Source: Edaphobacter sp. 12200R-103
Lineage (GTDB): Bacteria; Acidobacteriota; Terriglobia; Terriglobales; Acidobacteriaceae
NCBI RefSeq assembly: GCF_010093025.1
Contig: NZ_CP048114.1
Span: 186,001-250,000, forward strand
DNA length: 64,000 bases
Direction of reading: 5' to 3'
Made by a program: the position numbers and the translations under genes. Shown here piece by piece: positions 49,892 through 58,349 of the stretch. The notes beneath the pieces are model-generated. The model saw only the letters and a list, made by a program, of their open reading frames with translations, did not search any database and was not told where the DNA came from. The stretch's first letter is position 1, and each line of letters begins with the position of its first letter.

Positions 49892-51053
49892 AGTTTTGCC
49901 GTGTGCGGCTGCGGCAGCTATGTTGCTGGCAGGGCCTGTGACGGCAAGCGGATTGGCTGGCCAAGGGAATCCACCTCAGGGATCGCAGCAGCAGGCGAGC
50001 CCGACTCAACCCGTTCAGCCGTCTCTCACGGTAGATCGTGATCCTGTGGCGTCGCCAGATCCTGACATATCTCCATCCCATGCCGGGGAGATTCAGGCGC
50101 CTGAGGGACCTTCTGGACCCATTCATCGGGGAGCCGGAGGAAAATACACCCTTCGCACAGACGCATATGAGGTCCGGCTGAACGCCACGGTCCTGGATTC
50201 CGATGGCAAGTCGATCCTCACTCTCAATAAGGACGACTTCAAGGTTTTTGAAGACGGCGTTCCCCAGACCATTGCCTCCTTCCGGCACGAGGATCTTCCT
50301 GTCTCTGTGGGAATCCTCATCGATAGCTCAGGATCGATGTACGATAAGCGCGCAGCGGTCGAAGAGGCGGCGTTGGACCTGATCAAGCTGTCGAACAAAG
50401 AGGACGAAGCCTTTGTGGTTGACTTCTCCTGGGAGGCGTTTATCGATGCGGACTTCACCAACAACATCGATAAACTCCGCGAAGGCTTGAACTACGTTAA
50501 GTCCAGTGGAGGAACGGCAGTCTACGACGCTCTGGTTGCCTCGGCGGACTATCTGGCGAAGAACGCCAAGCATCCAAAGCAGGTTCTTTTGGTGGTTACC
50601 GACGGCGAAGATAACGCTTCCAGCGCTACGCTCGAACAGGCAATCCGCCGTATTCAGGACCTGGATGGTCCGGTGATCTATTCGGTCGGCCTGCTTTTCG
50701 GGCAGGACACTGACAAGCGGGAGTCGCGCCATGCCAGGAGAGTTCTGGAGACCTTGAGTGAACAGACGGGGGGCGTAGCTTATTTCCCGAAGTCGCTCAA
50801 AGAGGTCAATTCGATCGCGGCCCAGGTGGCGCAGGACATCCGGACCCAGTACACGATCGCGTATCACTCGACCAAGTCACCGACACTGGGTGGTTATCGG
50901 CAGATTCGGGTGGAGGCGAAGGCGAAGGGAATGGGCAAGCTCTCGGTCCGTACGCGAACCGGATATTACCCGCACATAGCATCCGATGCGGCTGCGGAGG
51001 GACAGGCTACGTCTGCTGCATCTCAACCAGATGAGGCGTCGAAACGGCCCTGA
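49875..51053 (+). CDS. VWFA-related acidobacterial-domain protein, second of a tandem pair
   Basis: The 392-residue product has a signal peptide (VLPCAAAAAMLLAGPVTASG), a Gln/Pro-rich linker and the same fold as its neighbour: VRLNATVLDSDGKSILTLNK, the MIDAS motif LIDSSGSMYDKR, AVYDALVASADYLAK, LLVVTDGEDNASSA and the end motif QYTIAYHSTKSPTLGGYRQI. The two proteins are clear paralogues but diverged over most of their length. It starts inside the last 17 nt of the first VWA gene, so both are translated from one message. The gene is followed 2 nt later by the cysteine synthase-type gene, possibly in the same operon. Confidence 0.9.
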   Translation: MHLRSKVLPCAAAAAMLLAGPVTASGLAGQGNPPQGSQQQASPTQPVQPSLTVDRDPVASPDPDISPSHAGEIQAPEGPSGPIHRGAGGKYTLRTDAYEVRLNATVLDSDGKSILTLNKDDFKVFEDGVPQTIASFRHEDLPVSVGILIDSSGSMYDKRAAVEEAALDLIKLSNKEDEAFVVDFSWEAFIDADFTNNIDKLREGLNYVKSSGGTAVYDALVASADYLAKNAKHPKQVLLVVTDGEDNASSATLEQAIRRIQDLDGPVIYSVGLLFGQDTDKRESRHARRVLETLSEQTGGVAYFPKSLKEVNSIAAQVAQDIRTQYTIAYHSTKSPTLGGYRQIRVEAKAKGMGKLSVRTRTGYYPHIASDAAAEGQATSAASQPDEASKRP

Positions 51054-51055
51054 AG

Positions 51056-51967
51056 ATGCGTATTGCACAGACGGTTACAGAGTTGGTTGGGCAGACACCG
51101 ATGGTGCGCCTGAGGGCGCTTGAGCCTGAGGATGGAGCAGAGATCTGGGCCAAGCTGGAGTACCTGAATCCCGGTGGAAGTGTGAAGGATCGGGCCGCGC
51201 TTGGCATCGTGCTCGATGCAGAGCGTCGCGGCGTCCTTACTCCGGGTTCGACGATTGTGGAGGCCACCGCTGGAAACACGGGCGTCGGGCTGGCGCTGAT
51301 CGGCGTCAATCGGGGCTACCGCGTCGTTCTCTATGTTCCGGAGCAGTTTGCGGAGGAGAAGTGCATCCTGATGCGCGCGCTTGGAGCGACGGTTGTCAGA
51401 ACTCCTGCGGAGGAGGGTATGGCTGGCGCAATCCGCCGGGCTCTGGAGTACGAATGGCAGACGCCGGGCGCCTTCGCTGCGCTTCAGTTTGAGAATCCAG
51501 CCAATCCGGACTTCCACGAGCAGACCACCGCGGTCGAGATATGGGAGCAGATGGAGGGTCACGTCGATGCATGGATCTCGGGGGTCGGTTCCGCAGGCAC
51601 ATTTACAGGTGTAGCGCGTTTTCTGAAGAAGAAGAGATCCCATATTCAATGCATTGCGGTTGAGCCGCAGGGAAGCATTCTGCAGGGTGGAGAACCCGGG
51701 CCACATAAGGTGGAAGGAATCGGAGTTTCGTTCATTCCGGCGACCTTTGATGCGGGTGTTTGTGATCGGGTGATGCGCGTCATGGACCCTCCAGCGTTCG
51801 AAATGGTGAAGCGGCTGGCGGCCGAGGCCGGAGTGTTTGCCGGTTCCAGTGCCGGCGCGATGGTGTCTGCCGCTGTCGATGTGGCACGGGAACTTGGTCC
51901 AGAGCAGCGTGTGGTGACGATTATTCCGGATTCGGCGGAGAGGTATCTTTCGAAGGGAATCTTTTAG
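51056..51967 (+). CDS. PLP-dependent cysteine synthase / cystathionine beta-synthase-type enzyme (MccA-like)
   Basis: The PLP lysine is in YLNPGGSVKDRAALG, and the phosphate-binding loop reads VEATAGNTGVGLALIG. GVGLAL after AGNTG resembles cystathionine beta-synthase and MccA more than CysK, which usually has SGNTGIALA. GVGSAGTFTGVARFLK and FAGSSAGAMVSAAVDVAREL are also conserved. The length of 303 is that of a catalytic core without CBS regulatory domains. The next gene is a MetB/MccB-type enzyme, which fits an mccA-mccB reverse-transsulfuration pair (homocysteine plus serine or acetylserine to cysteine). An O-acetylserine sulfhydrylase role remains possible. Confidence 0.85.
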   Translation: MRIAQTVTELVGQTPMVRLRALEPEDGAEIWAKLEYLNPGGSVKDRAALGIVLDAERRGVLTPGSTIVEATAGNTGVGLALIGVNRGYRVVLYVPEQFAEEKCILMRALGATVVRTPAEEGMAGAIRRALEYEWQTPGAFAALQFENPANPDFHEQTTAVEIWEQMEGHVDAWISGVGSAGTFTGVARFLKKKRSHIQCIAVEPQGSILQGGEPGPHKVEGIGVSFIPATFDAGVCDRVMRVMDPPAFEMVKRLAAEAGVFAGSSAGAMVSAAVDVARELGPEQRVVTIIPDSAERYLSKGIF

Positions 51968-51985
51968 AAACTCCTGCGTGAAGAC

Positions 51986-52026
51986 TCGTTCGGTGGCTCG
52001 AGGGATACGTTGGCCCGGCCGAACGA
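51986..52026 (+). other. Structured 89-bp spacer between the two sulfur-amino-acid genes
   Basis: TCGTTCGG (51986-51993) pairs with CCGAACGA (52019-52026) around a 25-nt loop that can fold further (GGC with GCC). A TTTTT run follows 13 nt later. It fits none of the SAM riboswitch classes I can recall. It may be a weak terminator or a regulatory hairpin. Confidence 0.4.
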
Positions 52027-52083
52027 AATATAGGGATTTTTCGCCTGCGGCTCAGAATGAAGGTTTTAGGAGAGGTATTTGGA

Positions 52084-53232
52084 ATGCTAAAGAAGACAGG
52101 TTTTGCCACGCGGGCGATTCATGACGGCCAGGAGCCAGAGAAGCTGACCGGAGCCGTCAACGTCCCCATCTTCCTGACCTCGACCTACCAACAGGAGGAG
52201 ATCGGCAAGCATAAGGGTCACGAATATGCCCGGCTGACGAACCCGACGCGCGATGCCCTGGAAGAGAACCTTCGTTCGCTCGAAGGTGGCGCCAGTGCAC
52301 ATGCCTTCGCCTCGGGCATGGCCGCGATCACGGCGATGTGCACCATGATGAAGACGGGCGATCACATTGTCTGCTCGGACAACGTCTACGGTGGCACGCA
52401 GCGTGTCTTCGACCAGGTGCTGGCAAACTATGGGCTAACATTCACGTACGTCGATACCAGCGTTGCTGAGAACGTAGCGGCGGCGATACGTCCGGAGACC
52501 AGGCTGGTCCACGTGGAGACGCCGACGAATCCGATGATGGCGATCACGGATATCCGGGCTGTGGCCGATATCTGCCATGCGAGAGGCGTGGAGCTGAGCG
52601 TCGACAACACTTTTCTTTCTCCGTATCTGCAGCAGCCTATCCAACTGGGCGCGGACATTGTGATGCATTCGACCACGAAGTTTCTGAATGGCCATTCCGA
52701 CGGCCTGGGCGGCGTTCTGGTCTGCACGAAGCCCGAGCAGGCGGAGCGGTTTCGCTTTGTGCAGAAGTGCACGGGGGGCATACTATCTCCGTTCGAAAGC
52801 TATCTGTTACTGCGCGGTGTAAAGACACTGGCAGTGCGGATGAAGCAGCATGACGAGAATGGCCGCGCCGTTGCAGAATTTTTTGCCGGGCATAAATCGG
52901 TCGAGCGGGTCTTCTATCCGGGCCTCAAGGATCATCCTCAGCATGAGCTGGCGACCCGGCAGCAGAGGGGGTTCGGCTCGATGATCTCAATCGAGCTTGG
53001 TTCGCTGGAGAGGGCCAATGCATTCGCTCGCAGGCTGAAGCTTGGTTATCTGGCTGAGTCCCTGGGTGGGGTGGAGACGCTTGTCTGTCACCCGGCCACA
53101 ATGACACATGCAGCGATTGGGGCCGAGGGACGGGCGCGGCTCGGGATCACCGACGGCCTGATGCGGATCTCAGTCGGGATCGAGGATGTTGAGGACATCA
53201 TCGCCGATTTCGATCAGGCGCTCGCGGTGTAG
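52084..53232 (+). CDS. Trans-sulfuration PLP enzyme, cystathionine gamma-synthase/lyase type (MetB/MccB)
   Basis: ATG 52084 is chosen because AGGAGAGG lies 8 nt upstream; the ATG 27 nt earlier lies before this site. The 382-residue sequence has the family's FATRAIHDGQEPEKLTGAV start, SGMAAITAMCTMM, VDNTFLSPYLQQPIQLGADI and the PLP-lysine motif HSTTKFLNGHSDGLGGVL. The C-terminal segment includes SLGGVETLVCHPATMTHAAI and GLMRISVGIEDVEDII. Sequence alone does not separate synthase (MetB), gamma-lyase (MccB) and related activities. Following an MccA-like gene, a reverse-transsulfuration lyase is the best guess. Confidence 0.9.
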   Translation: MLKKTGFATRAIHDGQEPEKLTGAVNVPIFLTSTYQQEEIGKHKGHEYARLTNPTRDALEENLRSLEGGASAHAFASGMAAITAMCTMMKTGDHIVCSDNVYGGTQRVFDQVLANYGLTFTYVDTSVAENVAAAIRPETRLVHVETPTNPMMAITDIRAVADICHARGVELSVDNTFLSPYLQQPIQLGADIVMHSTTKFLNGHSDGLGGVLVCTKPEQAERFRFVQKCTGGILSPFESYLLLRGVKTLAVRMKQHDENGRAVAEFFAGHKSVERVFYPGLKDHPQHELATRQQRGFGSMISIELGSLERANAFARRLKLGYLAESLGGVETLVCHPATMTHAAIGAEGRARLGITDGLMRISVGIEDVEDIIADFDQALAV

Positions 53233-53248
53233 TACCGCCATACAGCGT

Positions 53249-54379
53249 CTATCCGCACAGAGCACGCCAACGCGAGTGAAGATAACGGTTCCAGTACATC
53301 AGCAGGCCGGTGACGGTCAAAACGGGAAGGCTGAAGCCGAGCAGCGCCCAAATGACCTTGACCGTTGTTCCCCAGAGGGTGCCGAAGTGAAGAGGGTACA
53401 TCAGCCAGAGGAACCAGTCGCCGAAGGAGCGGTTTTCGCCATAGTGCCAGAGGGTAAGGAGTTTTCCTGAGTGGCCGTCAAAGGTGAGGATGTCGCGATG
53501 CGAAAAATCGCCGGGTGCGCCGCGGTCCATGTAGACGGTGAAGTTATCGCCGGGCTTTTGAGGAAGGCTGAAGCCTTCAAGCAGGCCGGATGATGTGTTG
53601 CGAGCGGTTGCGAGGATATCCGGGATCGGCGCGATTGAGGTAGAGGCTTCAGATACCGCCTTTGGCAGCTCTGGCTCTTTCATTCCCACGACGGGGGAAA
53701 CAACGTTTACGACGGCTGCGACTTTTTCCGGCATGAGAAAGTAAACGGCAGTCAATCCCCACCAGCTGACGATCAGAAGGGTCCAGATGCCAATGGCGCT
53801 GTGAGCGTCATAGTTGATCCGCTTCCAGCGATGGCGGAGAGAGATGAAGAACCCCCGCGTCCAGAGCTTTACGCCGGGCCACCAGAGGACCAGTCCGGTG
53901 AGAGCGAGGATAAGCAGGCCGATTCCTGCGACGCAGTTGACGATGAATCCTTTTGGGCCGGCGAGAAGGAAGATGTGCAGATCGAGGACAAAGTCGATGA
54001 AGAGCCTGCCGCGATGGGTGTAGGGCGCTCCGGTTACGGGATGGGCATAGGCCAGGTCCGATCTGCCCTTTGCGTTCTGGAGATAGATCGCCCACCAGGG
54101 ATTGGAAGGTTGAGGCTGTGCGATATAGGTGATCTGTTGATCGGGAAACGCGCGGTGAGCCTGAGCGATGACGGACTCAACGGGAGCGATATGGATCGGG
54201 TCGAAGGAAACGGCAGGCAAGGAGGCTTGGCGGATTTCATCCTGAAAGACGAGGATCGATCCGCTGAGGCCAATGACGAAGATGTAAAGGGAGAGCAGGA
54301 CGCCCAGCCAGAGATGAACCTGGAAGATCGCCCTGCGCAGCCAGAGCTTACGTGGGTGATGGAGAAGTGTTGTGAGCAT
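53249..54379 (-). CDS. PepSY-associated TM protein (PiuB-like), siderophore-uptake partner
   Basis: The start at 54379 (MLTTLLHHPRKLWLRRAIFQ) lies 8 nt beyond the TonB receptor stop. The product has four TM helices and two PepSY modules: FQVHLWLGVLLSLYIFVIGL with GSILVFQDEIRQASLP, then RLFIDFVLDLHIFLLAGPKG, VNCVAGIGLLILALTGLVLW, NYDAHSAIGIWTLLIVSWWG and the final HFGTLWGTTVKVIWALLGFS. Similar proteins are iron-regulated and act as inner-membrane reductases or electron carriers for ferric siderophores. Adjacent transcription with a TonB siderophore receptor supports that role here. Confidence 0.88.
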   Translation of the reverse strand: MLTTLLHHPRKLWLRRAIFQVHLWLGVLLSLYIFVIGLSGSILVFQDEIRQASLPAVSFDPIHIAPVESVIAQAHRAFPDQQITYIAQPQPSNPWWAIYLQNAKGRSDLAYAHPVTGAPYTHRGRLFIDFVLDLHIFLLAGPKGFIVNCVAGIGLLILALTGLVLWWPGVKLWTRGFFISLRHRWKRINYDAHSAIGIWTLLIVSWWGLTAVYFLMPEKVAAVVNVVSPVVGMKEPELPKAVSEASTSIAPIPDILATARNTSSGLLEGFSLPQKPGDNFTVYMDRGAPGDFSHRDILTFDGHSGKLLTLWHYGENRSFGDWFLWLMYPLHFGTLWGTTVKVIWALLGFSLPVLTVTGLLMYWNRYLHSRWRALCG

Positions 54380-54387
54380 GCGACGGC

Positions 54388-56817
54388 CTAGAAGTTCCAG
54401 GAGACGGTTCCGCGAATGACGCGTGGCTCGCCGGGTTTGACGTAGACATCGCTGTAGGAGCCTGCCCAGTAGCGCTTGTTGCCAAAGTTGTTGACGTTGA
54501 GCTGCCACTGGGTGGGGCCGCGGCGATAGGTGACCGATGCGTCGACGATGCCGTAGCCGGGAAGCTGGAAGCTGTTGGCGAGATCGCCGGACTGGTCGGT
54601 GTAGTGCCGACCGCCGACTCCGAAGCCCAGGCCGCGGGCAAACCCGCGCTGGATATCGTACGTGCTCCAGATATTGAAGATATTTTTGGGAGCGTTGATG
54701 GTGGGAGTTCCGACAGGCAGTGTCGTGTCATGCGTGACGATGGCGTTGACGTAGGAGTAGGCGGAGGTGAGATTCCAGCCGGGAAGGGGATGGAGCGTTG
54801 CCTCTAGCTCCACGCCACGGCTGCGCTGAGTACCGGTAACGAGATAGAAGTTGGGATGATCAGGGTCGCTGGTAGAGACATTTCCTCGCTCAAGCTGAAA
54901 GAGCGCAACGGTGGTGATCAGTTTGTCTGCCCAGAAGGAGCTCTTTGCGCCACCTTCCCACTGCTGGCCGCGTTCGGGTGCGATAAAGGCGCCACTGATG
55001 GAGCCGTCATAGATGAAGCCGGACTGCGGCATGAAGGATTTGCTGAAGCTGGCATAGAAGGCCGTCGATGGGATGGCTTGCCAGGTTATGCCGATACGCG
55101 GTGTAAGCCCGGTATCGTTCTGGTTTGGCGAGCCCTTGTTCTCGTTCTTTGCAAAATCGATACGACCACCGGCGGTTATCGTGATGTGTTGCGGCAGGCG
55201 GATATGATCCTGCAGGTAGATGCCGGTGTACTGGGTGACGGTATTGCTGGTGGTGTAGAGCTCGACCGGTTGTAAGGGATTGGCCCCATAGACGGGGTGG
55301 TACAGGTCGAGGGGCTCATCCTTCCCAATGTAACCGCGGGCTGTAGCGGGATGACGGTAGTAATCGACGCCGAACAGGGCACTATGTTCCATCTTCCAAA
55401 AGCTGCCGTGGGCCTCAAAGTTCGAATCGACTTCGTGATTCTCCCAAGGACCGTGCCAGGAGAGCGGGTAACGATAAAGGGTGCGCTGGTCGGCGCCCAG
55501 GAAGGATGGGTAGTAGATACGGTTCCAATCCTGTTGATACCAGGCGAAGCGTGCGTTCTGCCGGAATGAAATGAACTCGTTGATGGCGTGGCGGAACTGA
55601 TAGCCGAACTGCTGGTTGGCTTCGGAGAACTTGTTTGCGTTAGCTTCGAGCTCACCATCGTAGGTGCTGATAGCGATCGGGCCGTTGATATTGGGAAGAG
55701 CAGTTCCAAGTGCGGGCAACGGCATCGCATTGCGACCGTTGTCCCGTTGTACCCGGCCGAGCAGGGTGAGGGAGGTTCCGGCAGCGGGTTTCCACGTGAG
55801 CGACGGCGCGATGTAGTAGCGATGGCGGAAGGCGTAGTTCACGTAGGAGTCCGCTGAGTGGTAGAGAGCGGTGAGGCGGCCGTAGACAGTGTGAGAGGAG
55901 TTGAGCGAGCCGCCTACGTCAATCGCGGGGTCGACGAAGCTGAAGGAGCCTGCGGTGAGCTGCACGTGCGCGAAGCGGTCCGGCACAGGCTTACGGGTAA
56001 CGATATTGACCAGTCCGCCGAGGACGCTCTGGCCGTAGAGCGCGGAAGAGGGTCCTTTGAGGACCTCGACCGATTCGAGAGCCCAGGGCTCCTCCATCAT
56101 TCCATTGCCGCCGCGAAGGCCGTCGATGTAGGTGTTGAATGAGGCATCGAAGCCGCGGATGCGATAGTAGTCCCAGCCGTCGTAGTAACCGCCCGGCATA
56201 ACTCCGGCAACATTCTTAAGCGCGTCGTCGAGCTTGACGACATTCTGTGCATCCATGATCTGCCGGTTGACGACGGTGATGGCCTGAGGAGTTTCGGAGA
56301 GCGGCAGATCGGTTTTGGTTCCGCTGAGGGTCTCGGCTACGGCGTACTCGCTGCCGGCAGAGACGGTAACGGAGTGACTTACCTGACCGATTTCAAGCTG
56401 GAGGTTCAACGGGGTCGCCTCGGAGGCGGAATCCACGTGAATCTCGCGGTTGAGATTGGAGAAGTTCAGAGCCTGGACCTGGAGGTGATAGTTGCCATCA
56501 AGGATGGTGATGCTGAAGGCGCCGACTCCATCCGTGGTGGTGCTGGTGACGAAGTTTCCGCAGGTGAAGGTAAGCCGGGCGTTGCCGATGGCAGCTCGCG
56601 TGGGATCGGTGACAAGGCCGGAGAGCTTATGGCTGCCGGTGCTGCTGTTATCGCATGGAACGGCACTCTCAGCGGCGGCCGAAGCCGGGTCCGCAGGCGC
56701 TGGGCCTGACTCAGCCAGTACGCGATGCGCGGGATAGAGCGAGATCAAAAGAGCAAAGCACACAGCCCTGAAGGGGCAAGACGAAAAGGAGCGCAATAAA
56801 GGTTGGAACGTAGGCAT
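54388..56817 (-). CDS. TonB-dependent siderophore receptor with N-terminal carboxypeptidase-like domain
   Basis: ATG 56817 with AGGAAAG just upstream is preferred. After a signal peptide (VCFALLISLYPAHRVLAES), residues ~50-130 form a CarboxypepD_reg-like beta sandwich (LVTDPTRAAIGNARLTFTCG). The plug domain is at ~150-270 (LPLSETPQAITVVNRQIMDA, DDALKNVAGVMPGG, YYRIRGFDASFNTYIDGLRG, LESVEVLKGPSSALYGQSVL). The 22-strand barrel fills the rest, ending in GEPRVIRGTVSWNF. The SETPQ-ITVV and RIRGF motifs are those of ferric-siderophore (FhuA/FpvA-type) receptors. It acts in the outer membrane and is followed by a PepSY protein. Palindromes in the upstream spacer suggest iron control. Confidence 0.93.
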   Translation of the reverse strand: MPTFQPLLRSFSSCPFRAVCFALLISLYPAHRVLAESGPAPADPASAAAESAVPCDNSSTGSHKLSGLVTDPTRAAIGNARLTFTCGNFVTSTTTDGVGAFSITILDGNYHLQVQALNFSNLNREIHVDSASEATPLNLQLEIGQVSHSVTVSAGSEYAVAETLSGTKTDLPLSETPQAITVVNRQIMDAQNVVKLDDALKNVAGVMPGGYYDGWDYYRIRGFDASFNTYIDGLRGGNGMMEEPWALESVEVLKGPSSALYGQSVLGGLVNIVTRKPVPDRFAHVQLTAGSFSFVDPAIDVGGSLNSSHTVYGRLTALYHSADSYVNYAFRHRYYIAPSLTWKPAAGTSLTLLGRVQRDNGRNAMPLPALGTALPNINGPIAISTYDGELEANANKFSEANQQFGYQFRHAINEFISFRQNARFAWYQQDWNRIYYPSFLGADQRTLYRYPLSWHGPWENHEVDSNFEAHGSFWKMEHSALFGVDYYRHPATARGYIGKDEPLDLYHPVYGANPLQPVELYTTSNTVTQYTGIYLQDHIRLPQHITITAGGRIDFAKNENKGSPNQNDTGLTPRIGITWQAIPSTAFYASFSKSFMPQSGFIYDGSISGAFIAPERGQQWEGGAKSSFWADKLITTVALFQLERGNVSTSDPDHPNFYLVTGTQRSRGVELEATLHPLPGWNLTSAYSYVNAIVTHDTTLPVGTPTINAPKNIFNIWSTYDIQRGFARGLGFGVGGRHYTDQSGDLANSFQLPGYGIVDASVTYRRGPTQWQLNVNNFGNKRYWAGSYSDVYVKPGEPRVIRGTVSWNF

Positions 56818-56902
56818 GGCATCTTTCCTGGCAATGGATGCTGATGATGACGGCAACTTCTCCCCTTCAGGAGAAGCAGCGAACGATATAAGACTAGATT
56901 GA

Positions 56903-56932
56903 TCCTATTTATATAGGACCATTTTGGTCTTA
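56903..56932 (-). promoter_or_regulatory. Overlapping palindromes upstream of the TonB receptor (operator candidates)
   Basis: Two dyads overlap in an AT-rich patch. TCCTAT-TTAT-ATAGGA (56903-56918) is perfect, and TAGGACCA-TTT-TGGTCTTA (56914-56932) has one mismatch. They lie about 90 nt before the receptor start, where a promoter would be expected. The pattern resembles binding sites of Rrf2- or Fur-type regulators, but no regulator gene is near. Confidence 0.5.
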
Positions 56933-57042
56933 ATCAAGTTAATCCAAAGGACAGTTTGGAAAAAGAGTGAGAAGACAGGTTTGAGGAAGAGGAGTATGGT
57001 TTCTGGTAATGCTTCTATTAGTTTTCGTTATGGGGAGCGGCC

Positions 57043-58197
57043 ATGTTTCTTACGGACGAGCAGGAGCAGCTAAGAAAGGAAGTCCGGGCTTTTGCGGAAC
57101 GGGAGATCGCGCCGCATGTTGCGGAATGGGACGAGAAAAGCGAATTTCCTTCTGCTGTTGTGAAGAAACTGGGTCAGATGGGGCTGATGGGCGTTTTCTT
57201 TCCCGAGGAGTTGGGCGGCGCCGGGATGGGGTATGTCGAATACGTCGTGGCGATCGATGAACTTTCGCGGGTGGATGGAAGTGTGGGAATCATCGTGGCC
57301 GCGCATACCTCCCTTTGCACGAATCACATCATGCTTGCGGGGAATGGCGAGCAGAGGGAGAGGTGGATTCCGAAGCTGGCGAGCGGCGAATGGCTTGGGG
57401 CCTGGGGGCTGACGGAGCCAGGTTCCGGCAGCGACGCTGGGGGAGCGCGCACGACGGCAGTAAGGCGTGGCGATTGCTGGGTCCTGAATGGAACGAAGAC
57501 CTTCATCACCAACGGAGGCCATGCGGACTGCGCGGTGGTGCTGGCGGTGACGGACAAGGAAAAGGGCACGCATGGCGGCATCTCCGCCTTTGTGGTGGAG
57601 AAGGGGGCGCGGGGATTTCGGCCAGGGAAGAAGGAGAACAAACTTGGTCTGCGAGCGAGCGATACCTCGGAGCTGATCTTTGAGAACTGTGAGGTTCCAG
57701 CGGAGCATCTGGTGGGAAAAGAGGGCGAGGGATTTAGAGACGCGATGCGTGTGCTGGATGGAGGAAGAATCTCAATCGCAGCGCTCAGCGTCGGGATGGG
57801 GCGGGGCGCCCTGGACGCCGCGGTGAAGTATTCGCAGGAGAGGAAGCAGTTCGGCAAGACGATCTCGGAGTTTCAGGCGATCCAGTTCAAGCTGGCCGAT
57901 ATGGCGACGGAGCTGGAAGCTGCATGGCTGCTGACCATGAGAGCGGCACAGATGAAAGACAAGGGCATGCGGGTGACGCGGGAGTCGGCGATGGCCAAGC
58001 TGTATGCGAGCGAGGCAGCCTGCAGGATCTGCGATGAGGGATTGCAGATTCATGGGGGGTACGGGTTTATCAAGGATTATCCGGCGGAGAAATTCTACCG
58101 GGATGTGCGTTTGTGTCCGATTGGAGAGGGGACGAGCGAGATTCAGCGGATGGTGATTGCGCGGGAGCTGCTGGGCAAGGCTCCGAGTCGGGGTTAG
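57043..58197 (+). CDS. Acyl-CoA dehydrogenase
   Basis: This FAD enzyme introduces a trans-2 double bond into acyl-CoA. The 384 residues carry [39 protein letters not shown] (FAD/substrate binding), [39 protein letters not shown] and, near the C-terminus, [20 protein letters not shown] with [20 protein letters not shown]. The general-base Glu is in the GEGTSE motif, as in short- or medium-chain type enzymes. GGGGAGCGGCC directly precedes the ATG. No electron-transfer flavoprotein or beta-oxidation gene is adjacent, so chain-length preference is not known. Confidence 0.95.
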   Translation: MFLTDEQEQLRKEVRAFAEREIAPHVAEWDEKSEFPSAVVKKLGQMGLMGVFFPEELGGAGMGYVEYVVAIDELSRVDGSVGIIVAAHTSLCTNHIMLAGNGEQRERWIPKLASGEWLGAWGLTEPGSGSDAGGARTTAVRRGDCWVLNGTKTFITNGGHADCAVVLAVTDKEKGTHGGISAFVVEKGARGFRPGKKENKLGLRASDTSELIFENCEVPAEHLVGKEGEGFRDAMRVLDGGRISIAALSVGMGRGALDAAVKYSQERKQFGKTISEFQAIQFKLADMATELEAAWLLTMRAAQMKDKGMRVTRESAMAKLYASEAACRICDEGLQIHGGYGFIKDYPAEKFYRDVRLCPIGEGTSEIQRMVIARELLGKAPSRG

Positions 58198-58248
58198 GGG
58201 TATCCGAAGCTGTCACAAACGAAATTGTGCATTGGGCATCCTGCAAAA

Positions 58249-58273
58249 CCCACCTTAGATTCGCGAAGGTGGG
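58249..58273. repeat. Short palindromic element CCCACCTT/AAGGTGGG
   Basis: Two 8-nt arms around a 9-nt loop (58249-58256 and 58266-58273), flanked by GGCACCC, lie between two convergent genes. There is no T run. The sequence type recalls extragenic palindromes common in acidobacterial genomes, but only one copy is present here. Confidence 0.45.
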
Positions 58274-58349
58274 GCACCCGCGTGGCTCTACCGAAATCAT
58301 TGTGATTGCATGTGCGAAATCGACCGCAAGGATGTCTATATGGAAGCGG

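Noticed and set aside
51968..52083. SAM-type riboswitch before the MetB/MccB-like gene
   Set aside because: 89 nt with a single long-range stem; no SAM-I, SAM-II or SAM/SAH core sequences recognised.
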